Shown in pieces: positions 58,085-64,000 of a stretch of DNA of 64,000 nucleotides. This stretch comes from Paenibacillus sp. FSL R7-0204 (GTDB lineage Bacteria > Bacillota > Bacilli > Paenibacillales > Paenibacillaceae): the NCBI RefSeq assembly GCF_038002225.1, contig NZ_JBBOCA010000001.1, positions 372,001 to 436,000 of the forward strand, read 5' to 3'. Position numbers and translations under genes: made by a program. Numbering within the stretch: the first letter of the stretch is position 1; each line of letters starts with the position of its first letter. Under the pieces are notes generated by a model that saw nothing but the letters and a program-made list of their open reading frames with translations, searched no databases and had not been told where the DNA came from.

Positions 58085-58843
58085 CTAGTTATCCGCAGAG
58101 CGGCCCTCCCACTTGTAGAACCATAACATACTGAGGAGGCCGGCAGCTATCGTTGCTACTATACAGATGGATACGCCGGTGGCCAATCTCGTTTCGGCAA
58201 AAGGCGGCAACCCTCCCGAATGCTGAATCTCCAGCAGGGAGAGGAAACGGCCGCCCCAGGCGAAGGGGATATACGGCCACAGGATATCGCCAAGACCGGT
58301 CAGCATCAGGGCAGCGAGCAGGCTTCCCGTGATTCCTATGCCGATAGAGACGCCCCGTCCGAAGCGCAGGCTGACTGCGAAGTGAAGCAGATAGAGCAGG
58401 ATATTGCTTGCGAACAGGATTACAGAGCCGGTGAGATAAAAGGGTATGCCGTGCCGGTCCTGCCCCAGCATTCCGGCAAAGCCCAGGCTGAACAGGACGA
58501 AGACCAGCAGGACAGCCCCCAGGCTGAACCCCAGCAGGAGCAGCAGCTTGCTCAAAAAGGTTGTTGTCCTGCCCGCAGGCAGAGCCAGCATCCCCTGGAA
58601 CCCTCCGGAGGCGGCCTCCTGCTCCGCCGCCATCGCACAGACCAGCCCGATGAGGGTAGGAAACGCACAAGCGACTGCCTGCATGAACCCCATCACCTTG
58701 CCCGCTTCACTGGCAGAGGAGATGGAATAGTAGGCCAGGAACAGGCCGGCCCCGATCAGCGGGGTCAGCAGATGGATCAGGAGAAACGGGGTGCGCCGTA
58801 TTTTGAGCAGATCGGCCCTGAGCAGACCCGGAAGTGCATTCAT
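58085..58843 (-). CDS. LanG-type (MutG/EpiG) ABC-2 permease
   Basis: 252 residues with six membrane segments. MNALPGLLRADLLKIRRTPF followed by LLIHLLTPLIGAGLFLAYY is the start typical of lantibiotic immunity permease MutG/EpiG. It is encoded 1 bp after the EpiE-like permease, and together they form the membrane part of the exporter that expels peptides from the membrane. No structural gene for a lantibiotic was found near it, so it probably serves defence against peptides made by others. Confidence 0.85.
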   Translation of the reverse strand: MNALPGLLRADLLKIRRTPFLLIHLLTPLIGAGLFLAYYSISSASEAGKVMGFMQAVACAFPTLIGLVCAMAAEQEAASGGFQGMLALPAGRTTTFLSKLLLLLGFSLGAVLLVFVLFSLGFAGMLGQDRHGIPFYLTGSVILFASNILLYLLHFAVSLRFGRGVSIGIGITGSLLAALMLTGLGDILWPYIPFAWGGRFLSLLEIQHSGGLPPFAETRLATGVSICIVATIAAGLLSMLWFYKWEGRSADN

Positions 58844-58844
58844 A

Positions 58845-59582
58845 CTACTTCGCCTCCTGTCTACGGAACCATAAGGTGGTGAGCAGGAACAGGATGGCGA
58901 ACCATCCGAGAGAGACCAGCGTACCCGGAAGAATCATGTCTGTGCTGCGTAGCGGACTGTCCGCCGGGACCGGCAGGCCGTTCGGCAGGATGGACAGCAC
59001 CGGACACATGAGCCTGAAGGTAATCGTATAAGGAATGTAGTCCCACAAGCCGCCCCGGTCGAATTCAACTACACCTAGAATAGTACCGGCCAGATTCAGC
59101 AGGACTGCTGCGAATAATCCGAGGCGGGCAGCCAGGAACAGGCAGAGCGGGATCTGCCACAGGAAGGTGAGGAAGATCAATATGCTGCCCGCCAGACTGC
59201 TCAGCAGTGTAATCGTCTGTCCGAACAGTAGCCCCCCGGCTGTAACACCGGTCAGGAACACGAGGAGCGCAGCCATTAGCCAATACGCACAGGCGATGAT
59301 TTTCCCGGCCCAGAGCGTTCCCGGTGTAAAGGGTAAGGCCAGCAGTCCGCGGTACTTCAGCTTCGCATCCTTCTGCAGCGCCAGCGAGCAGACCAGGCTC
59401 AGCGCTCCAGGCAACAGTATCGTGTACCACCAGTTATAAGACCCGCTCTGAAAAAAGCTGCCGCCCATCAGAACAGCGCACAAGAACAGAGTGAATACAG
59501 GAGCGATCCAGGCCAGCTTGGGAATGAAGGTACGCCGCCATTTCAGGTGTTCCGCCCTAACGATATTAAGCATGAGCACCAC
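58845..59582 (-). CDS. LanE-type (MutE/EpiE) ABC-2 permease
   Basis: 245 residues, six membrane segments, starting MLNIVRAEHLKWRRTFIPKL (after MV), the usual opening of MutE/EpiE-like immunity permeases: a basic amphipathic segment and then a first helix (APVFTLFLCAVLMGGSFF). GSYNWWYTILLPGALSLVCS is the conserved 'NWWY' loop. Its first codons overlap the ATPase gene by 17 bp, and the MutG-like permease follows directly. Confidence 0.85.
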   Translation of the reverse strand: MVLMLNIVRAEHLKWRRTFIPKLAWIAPVFTLFLCAVLMGGSFFQSGSYNWWYTILLPGALSLVCSLALQKDAKLKYRGLLALPFTPGTLWAGKIIACAYWLMAALLVFLTGVTAGGLLFGQTITLLSSLAGSILIFLTFLWQIPLCLFLAARLGLFAAVLLNLAGTILGVVEFDRGGLWDYIPYTITFRLMCPVLSILPNGLPVPADSPLRSTDMILPGTLVSLGWFAILFLLTTLWFRRQEAK

Positions 59583-60282
59583 CCTCCCTCCGGTGGGCTG
59601 TTACGACCTGCATGAACAGCGCCTCCAGGTCCTGATCGGGGGAGATCGCCCCCTGATAGCCCAGCGCGCCGCCCGCGATGATGCCAATATGGTCGGCCGT
59701 CTGCTCCACCTCGGAGAGGATGTGGCTCGACAGGATGACGGTGATTCCCTGCTCCGGGAAGGAGCGGATCAGCTCCCGCAGCTCCTGAATCCCGATCGGG
59801 TCCAGCCCGTTCGTCGGCTCGTCCAGAATCAGCAGCTCCGGCTGGTTCAAGAGTGCAATGGCGATGCCGAGCCGCTGCTTCATGCCCATGGAGAATTGTC
59901 CGGCGCGTTTTTTCCCGGTTGCGCTCAAATCTACAATAGCAAGTACCTCTTCGATACGCGACTGCGGCAGTCTCAGGGCCAGCGTGCGTACCTTGAGATT
60001 TTCCCGGGCGGTCAGATTATCGTACAGCGGCGGTGCTTCAATCAATACGCCGATCCGGCTTAAGTCCTTCCGGGTCCATTCCTGCCCCTGGAAGCGGATC
60101 GTTCCGGAATCAGGACGCAGCATGCCGGTAATCATTTTGAGCAGGGTCGATTTGCCTGCACCGTTCGGACCGAGCAGCCCGTAGACGGAATTGCGCGCGA
60201 CTGTTAACGATACGTTATTGACGGCTGTCTGGCGCTTGAAGCTTTTACATAGATCCTGTATTTCCAGAATATTGTCCTGCAT
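59566..60282 (-). CDS. LanF-type ABC ATPase (lantibiotic immunity)
   Basis: 238 residues. Walker A is LLGPNGAGKSTLLKMITGML, the signature FSMGMKQRLGIAIALLNQPE and Walker B LLILDEPTNGLDPIGIQELR, with the switch His in LSSHILSEVEQTADHIG. Signature SMGM is usual for the MutF/EpiF/BcrA group. It starts the operon LanF-LanE-LanG-RR-HK; AGAAAGGATG lies upstream of its ATG. It drives export of membrane-active peptides by the two permeases that follow. Confidence 0.92.
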   Translation of the reverse strand: MQDNILEIQDLCKSFKRQTAVNNVSLTVARNSVYGLLGPNGAGKSTLLKMITGMLRPDSGTIRFQGQEWTRKDLSRIGVLIEAPPLYDNLTARENLKVRTLALRLPQSRIEEVLAIVDLSATGKKRAGQFSMGMKQRLGIAIALLNQPELLILDEPTNGLDPIGIQELRELIRSFPEQGITVILSSHILSEVEQTADHIGIIAGGALGYQGAISPDQDLEALFMQVVTAHRREGGAHA

Positions 60283-60349
60283 AGTATATCATCCTTTCTC
60301 TACCTCTACTCTAAGGGCAGATTCTAAGGTTTCTGTAAGGATGACATGG

Positions 60350-60384
60350 CAGAGCCCCTGCCTGGGTGAACAGGAGGGGCTCTG
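60350..60384. terminator. Hairpin downstream of the GlsB-type gene
   Basis: CAGAGCCCCT (60350-60359) and AGGGGCTCTG (60375-60384) form a perfect 10-bp stem, 31 bp beyond the minus-strand stop of the small membrane protein and 68 bp before the LanF start. No T-tract is seen. Confidence 0.55.
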
Positions 60385-60414
60385 TGTTGACTTTGCAGCG
60401 GCCGGCGGGAAGGA

Positions 60415-60672
60415 TTAACGGCGCCGGAAGGCGCCGCCGCGGGCCAGGGCAAAGAAGATCAATAGTGCAACGATGGAGCCGATAATGGCCGGAACAATGT
60501 GGAAGCCACCTACTACAGGGCCCCTTGGACCAAGCAGCTCGGAGCCCAGCCAGGAGCCGATGAACCCGGCGATTACATTGCCGAGTACGCCTCCCGGAAC
60601 ATCACGCCCGATTAGATTGCCGCTTAGCCAGCCGATGAGTCCCCCTACGATGATTACCCAGAGCAGATACAT
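60415..60672 (-). CDS. GlsB/YeaQ/YmgE family small membrane protein
   Basis: 85 residues with three hydrophobic segments: LLWVIIVGGLIGWLSGNLIG, GGVLGNVIAGFIGSWLGSEL and IVPAIIGSIVALLIFFALAR, then RGGAFRRR. The glycine-rich 'G...GW..G...G' and 'NI..G..G' patterns mark the transglycosylase-associated/GlsB family, membrane proteins induced by stress in many bacteria; no enzymatic activity is established. AAGGGGACAAATC precedes the ATG. It is monocistronic and divergent from the two-component operon at 60841. Confidence 0.9.
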   Translation of the reverse strand: MYLLWVIIVGGLIGWLSGNLIGRDVPGGVLGNVIAGFIGSWLGSELLGPRGPVVGGFHIVPAIIGSIVALLIFFALARGGAFRRR

Positions 60673-60792
60673 TGATTTGTCCCCTTTCTAGTTGGTTTAT
60701 TCAAGGTATGTTGAGAAGCGGGCAAGGTGAACCATCTGCGAAGGTTTATTTTTGGAAAGCGGTGAAAACAGGTGATCTGCGCTGCGGGGAGA

Positions 60793-60821
60793 TTAACGTC
60801 CTTTGCCGGTGTTAATATTAA
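60793..60821 (+). promoter_or_regulatory. Promoter of the 60.8-kb two-component operon
   Basis: TTAACG (60793-60798), 17-bp spacer, TATTAA (60816-60821), 20 bp before the ATG of the response regulator. Confidence 0.5.
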
Positions 60822-60840
60822 GTATAGAAGGAGGGATCGG

Positions 60841-61539
60841 ATGAACAAAATTCTCGTAATCGATGATGAAGCGGCTCTGCGGGACCTGATCGAGCTTGTG
60901 CTCCGCAGAGAGAATTATGAGGTGCGGACAGCGGAGAACGGAAGTGCGGGGCTTACGACCCTGGATGCTTTTCAGCCGGATCTGGTGGTACTGGATCTGA
61001 TGCTGCCCGATTGCTCCGGCTATGACCTGTGCAAGGAGATCACCAAGCGGCAGGCGGTTCCTGTCATCATGCTGTCGGCCAAGAATGAGATTATAGATAA
61101 GGTCCTGGGGCTTGAGCTGGGGGCGGAGGATTACATGACCAAGCCGTTCGATAACCGGGAGCTTCTGGCGCGGATCAAAGTAGTGCTCCGGAGAGCCCAG
61201 AATAGCGGCCTGCCCGCAGATACTGAAGATACCCGGATCACTCATGAGGAGCTGACCTTCGATCTGGAGACCCGGGTGGTGCAGAAAGGCGGCGTTCCGG
61301 TGGCTCTGACGGCCAAGGAATTCCGGATTCTGGAGACCCTGCTGAAGCGCCCGGACAAAATCTATACCCGGGATGAGCTGCTGGAGATCGTCTGGGGCTA
61401 TGACTTCATGGGCGACAGCCGCAGCGTGGATATGACGATTATGCGCTTAAGAAAGAAGCTGGAGGATGATGCCGAGAATCCGAAATACATCAGGACGGTC
61501 TACGGCTTCGGTTATCAGCTGGGAGGTGGCTCCGCCTGA
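60841..61539 (+). CDS. OmpR/PhoB-family response regulator
   Basis: 232 residues from ATG 60841 (AGAAGGAGGG before it). Receiver: ILVIDDEAALRDLIE, phospho-Asp in LVVLDLMLPDCSG, Lys in YMTKPFDNRELLA. Output: VALTAKEFRILETLLKRPDK and VDMTIMRLRKKLEDDAENPK with VRTVYG-like end (YIRTVYGFGYQL). It resembles PhoP/ResD-type regulators. The kinase gene follows directly. The lipoprotein gene downstream has tandem 11-bp repeats at its promoter that suit this regulator. Confidence 0.93.
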   Translation: MNKILVIDDEAALRDLIELVLRRENYEVRTAENGSAGLTTLDAFQPDLVVLDLMLPDCSGYDLCKEITKRQAVPVIMLSAKNEIIDKVLGLELGAEDYMTKPFDNRELLARIKVVLRRAQNSGLPADTEDTRITHEELTFDLETRVVQKGGVPVALTAKEFRILETLLKRPDKIYTRDELLEIVWGYDFMGDSRSVDMTIMRLRKKLEDDAENPKYIRTVYGFGYQLGGGSA

Positions 61540-61556
61540 AATACGCGACCCGGCTG

Positions 61557-62936
61557 GTGCTAATGTATTTGCTGTTCTCGGTGCTGTCCTTTGCCGTTAT
61601 CATTATTTCGGTGAATAAGGCGATTGACTATTTCAGCTTCGTAACGATAGAGAAGCAAATGATGGAGAAGGCGGATCTGGGCGAGATGTCCTTCAGGGAG
61701 GTGCTCTCCAGGCACGAACAAGAGGTAGATGCAGGGCAGATGGAGGAGGTGGCGAGAAGCGCGCTGGAGACGTTAAAAGCCTCCGTCAAGGAGGTGCGGA
61801 TCTACGACAGCAGCCAGAAGCTGCTGGGACTCGCCGTTGACGGGATTGTGATCAATAACAAGACCCCCGTCATTTTTCCCGGGAATATCCAGAACGCCCT
61901 TAAGGGCAATTATGCATACACGGTCTCTGAGGATCACCTGCTGTACTTCGCGGTTCCGATTCAAGACAAATATTATCAGAACAGCTATGTGTACGAGTTC
62001 GTGGAGGATGTCTCTTATTTCTATACGATGATGGACCAGATCCGCTATATCCTGTTCGCCGGTGCGGGAGGATTCATTATTCTGATTACGCTCTCCAGTC
62101 TATTCATCGCCCGCAATATGACGAAGCCGATCAAATATCTGCTTGGCGCGACGGAGAGCTTCTCCAACCAGCAGTTCCGGGAGGTGCGTCTGAACAGGAA
62201 GGATGAGCTGGGCATGCTGGCTGCGGGCCTGAACCGGATGGGCATTCAGCTCAGTGACTATATCCAGTATCAGAAGCAGTTTGTCTCGAACGTATCCCAT
62301 GAGCTGAAGACGCCGCTTGCGGCCATTAAGGGGTTCTCACAATATTTGTACGAAGGTGAGGATGAGGATGAGGAGCTGCAGCGGATCTACTTCCATCTGG
62401 TGAATGAATCGGACCGCCTGACCCGGCTGGTCAATGAGCTGCTCATGCTGTCGCGCTTCGATAAGGCAGGGCAGGACGGAATCGATGCCGAGAAGACGGA
62501 CCTGGCACAGCTGGCCGCAGGGGTAGCCGCTGGATTGAGGGTCAAGGCGGAGAGTAAGGGGATAGAGCTTACGATCCGGCAGGGTCCGCCGGCCTTCGTC
62601 TTTGTGAATCAGGTATTGATGTCCCATGCCATTGCGAATGTACTGGACAATGCCATTAAATACTCCGGTCCACGTACCCGCGTAAGCATTGAAACTTCAG
62701 TCCGGGAGCAGGAAGCCATCGTGCAGATCAGCGATCAGGGCATCGGAATCAGCGCGGATGAACTTACCCGTGTACAGGAACGCTTCTACCGGGCACGGAA
62801 TGCCAGCGCGGCAGGCGGAACGGGGCTGGGGTTATCCATCTGTAAGGAGATCGCCGAGAAGTTCGGCGGACACCTCAGCATAGAGAGCCAGCTCGGAACC
62901 GGAACCACGGTCTCCATCCGTCTGCCGCTCCTGTGA
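61557..62936 (+). CDS. Sensor histidine kinase
   Basis: 459 residues from GTG 61557. The frame is open to CTG 61536, which overlaps the regulator stop and follows GGGAGGTGG at good spacing; that would add LKYATRL, a usual kinase N-terminus, so a CTG start is possible. Helices at YLLFSVLSFAVIIISVNKAI and ILFAGAGGFIILITLSSLFI flank an outer sensor of about 150 residues with an SCLD/PAS-like middle. HAMP, HisKA (VSNVSHELKTPLAAIKGFSQ) and HATPase (VLDNAIKYSG; GTGLGLSICKEIAEKFGGHL) follow. Partner of the preceding regulator. Confidence 0.92.
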   Translation: MLMYLLFSVLSFAVIIISVNKAIDYFSFVTIEKQMMEKADLGEMSFREVLSRHEQEVDAGQMEEVARSALETLKASVKEVRIYDSSQKLLGLAVDGIVINNKTPVIFPGNIQNALKGNYAYTVSEDHLLYFAVPIQDKYYQNSYVYEFVEDVSYFYTMMDQIRYILFAGAGGFIILITLSSLFIARNMTKPIKYLLGATESFSNQQFREVRLNRKDELGMLAAGLNRMGIQLSDYIQYQKQFVSNVSHELKTPLAAIKGFSQYLYEGEDEDEELQRIYFHLVNESDRLTRLVNELLMLSRFDKAGQDGIDAEKTDLAQLAAGVAAGLRVKAESKGIELTIRQGPPAFVFVNQVLMSHAIANVLDNAIKYSGPRTRVSIETSVREQEAIVQISDQGIGISADELTRVQERFYRARNASAAGGTGLGLSICKEIAEKFGGHLSIESQLGTGTTVSIRLPLL

Positions 62937-62943
62937 ACAGGTG

Positions 62944-62996
62944 TTACAAGACTGATACAACTCTGTTATTACACTAATAAATGGTTTTCGTATACT
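62944..62996 (+). promoter_or_regulatory. Promoter and OmpR-type direct repeats of the lipoprotein gene
   Basis: TTACAC (62969-62974), 16-bp spacer and TATACT (62991-62996) form a good promoter. Directly upstream are 11-bp repeats TTACAAGACTG (62944-62954) and ATACAACTCTG (62955-62965), the spacing at which OmpR/PhoB-type dimers bind and activate. The regulator encoded at 60841 is the obvious candidate. Confidence 0.6.
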
Positions 62997-63052
62997 AACC
63001 TCATACCAAACAAACAACGCGTCCATCGCGTACATTCATGGAGGGATTACTT

Positions 63053-63796
63053 ATGGGAACATTTACAAAACCGGCAGCGCTGCTGCTGCCCGCAGTATTA
63101 TTAATGACACTTCTGGCAGGATGCCAGTCCGATTCGGCCGCTCCGGCGGCCACTCCTTCGGCAGAACCTACAGCTGAAGCGGTGGCCACGGCGGCACCGG
63201 AAGCTTCGGCTACTCCGGCTGCTGAGCCAGCGGCGACTGAAGCTGCTACGGCTGAGCCAACCCCTGCGGCTTCAGCAGGCAGCTCCGAGGCGATCAAGGA
63301 GGGAACCATTGAGAAGGAAGGAAATGTGATTCTGAAGGAGCTGGCTTTTGTCCATAAGGATCACACCATCGCCCTCTCCGACATTGTGGATGATGCTAAG
63401 CTGGAGAGTATGCTGGGCAAGGCAACGGCGAAGAAATCGCACACGTATTCCCTGGATGACGGTAAGAATATGGATACCCTGATCGGCAGAACAGAGAAGA
63501 CGTATACCTTCCCGGGCCTTGAGATTAAGACGATTGATTCGGGTGATGGCAAGCAGTTCTACATCTTCAGCATGAAGATTACCGATCCGAAGTACACTAC
63601 GGTCCGTAATATCAAGGTCGGAGACAGCCTGGATACACTCAAAAAAGCCTATCCCGAAGGCAAGCTGACCGGAGACGGGGCACCCGAGGAAGAGGATGAC
63701 TACCGGTTCGCCCCAAGCAACTATGTGGATTATATCCTGTTCCATGTCAAGGGCGCTAAGGTTGAAAGCATAAGCATCTCTACTCTGCTGGACTAA
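63053..63796 (+). CDS. Lipoprotein with Ala/Thr/Pro-rich linker, unknown
   Basis: 247 residues from ATG 63053 (GGAGGG 7 bp before). Lipoprotein signal: LLPAVLLMTLLAGCQSD with Cys24. Residues about 27-82 are an Ala/Pro/Thr/Glu low-complexity spacer (AEPTAEAVATAAPEASATPA). The globular part (about 90-247) looks like two short repeats with ALSDIVDDAKLESMLGKATA and TVRNIKVGDSLDTLKKAYPE; 'G.s...v...yG/P..' segments of this kind occur in outer lipoproteins of bacilli. It may be the main target of the adjacent two-component system. Confidence 0.75.
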   Translation: MGTFTKPAALLLPAVLLMTLLAGCQSDSAAPAATPSAEPTAEAVATAAPEASATPAAEPAATEAATAEPTPAASAGSSEAIKEGTIEKEGNVILKELAFVHKDHTIALSDIVDDAKLESMLGKATAKKSHTYSLDDGKNMDTLIGRTEKTYTFPGLEIKTIDSGDGKQFYIFSMKITDPKYTTVRNIKVGDSLDTLKKAYPEGKLTGDGAPEEEDDYRFAPSNYVDYILFHVKGAKVESISISTLLD

Positions 63797-63828
63797 GCCT
63801 GTCCCCCGGTTTAGCCGGACTGAATAAG

Positions 63829-63886
63829 AACAGCCCTGCCGCTTCACGACCGTTACAGGCCGTGAAGCGGTCAGGGCTGTTTGTCT
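63829..63886. terminator. Strong terminator after the lipoprotein gene
   Basis: AACAGCCCTG (63829-63838) pairs with CAGGGCTGTT (63872-63881) and an inner CGCTTCACG/CGTGAAGCG stem extends it. The convergent gene at the right edge ends 25 bp further on, so it may serve both. Confidence 0.9.
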
Positions 63887-63911
63887 CTGTCATTTTTTCC
63901 GGCGGCTCTAC

Positions 63912-64000
63912 CTATTCCACAGGAGCTGGCTCCAGCACCTTCACCGTCTCCCCCTCAACCAGCTCAGGCAGATAGTAGGTGCTGTTCTTCAGATCTTTTT
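63912..64000 (-). CDS. C-terminal end of an unidentified minus-strand gene
   Basis: The minus-strand frame ending at TAG (complement of 63912-63914) reads KDLKNSTYYLPELVEGETVK then VLEPAPVE. The remainder lies beyond the window. Only 29 residues are visible, too few to name. Confidence 0.5.
   Translation of the reverse strand, partial: KDLKNSTYYLPELVEGETVKVLEPAPVE

Noticed and set aside
57290..58126. 278-residue + frame
   Set aside because: Antisense to the response regulator and kinase of the LanFEG-RK operon.
60283..60840. Lantibiotic precursor near the LanFEG operon
   Set aside because: The only gene here is the GlsB-type membrane protein; no Cys/Ser/Thr-rich short peptide with a leader was found.

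Overview
The window looks like a chromosomal segment of a Paenibacillus-type Firmicute. G+C is slightly above 50 % by eye, Shine-Dalgarno sites are strong (AGGAGG-like), TTG and GTG starts are frequent, and the gene families are typical: MocR, WYL, YtrA, LicT/PTS, MsmX-dependent sugar permeases, ECF sigma plus membrane partner, LanFEG-type ABC exporter. I saw no rRNA, tRNA or CRISPR array.

Layout. 0-13.9 kb: a partial Aromatic-rich protein, a MocR regulator divergent from a PNPOx-fold protein, an IS3-family element (3021-4411) lodged inside a 51-bp repeat array, an LRR protein, mqo, an MFS exporter divergent from a LysR regulator, a MerR-GNAT-hydrolase operon, and a WYL regulator divergent from a VOC protein. 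14-17.3 kb: an acyltransferase and a YtrA-type ABC operon with a visible operator. 17.3-25.6 kb: two more 51-bp repeat arrays bracket a convergent pentapeptide gene and a tightly packed operon of immunity-like genes (DUF4303, SUKH/SMI1, ankyrin and unknowns) ending in an ECF sigma factor with a SnoaL-like tail. 25.6-38.2 kb: a methyltransferase, a secreted esterase, a beta-glucoside operon (licT-bglP-bglH with two antiterminator/terminator pairs), a large secreted GH28-like enzyme, and an ECF sigma/membrane partner pair.

38.4-47.1 kb holds an unusual seven-gene cluster: two sugar-type ABC permeases, an HlyD-like adaptor, a solute-binding lipoprotein, a two-component system and an 836-residue secreted protein of repeated beta modules; no ATPase is present. 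47-53 kb is an accessory zone: an AT-rich membrane protein, an XRE-regulator remnant, RidA, a TerD-like large protein preceded by an odd repeat, and a 5'-truncated VWA-DUF3289 toxin-like gene with a small membrane protein behind it. 53-55.7 kb is an NAD-salvage operon (pnuC-nadR-Nudix/NrtR-like). 55.7-60.3 kb has a small pseudogene and a LanFEG-RK lantibiotic-immunity-type operon on the minus strand. 60.4-63.9 kb has a GlsB-type membrane protein, a second OmpR-type two-component system and a lipoprotein with direct-repeat boxes over its promoter.

The most notable unexplained structure is the dispersed 51-bp tandem repeat family (2841-4509, 17365-17705, 25404-25616). Each unit carries a conserved 22-bp imperfect palindrome, spacers are homogenised within a locus but differ between loci, and every array lies just downstream of a gene end.
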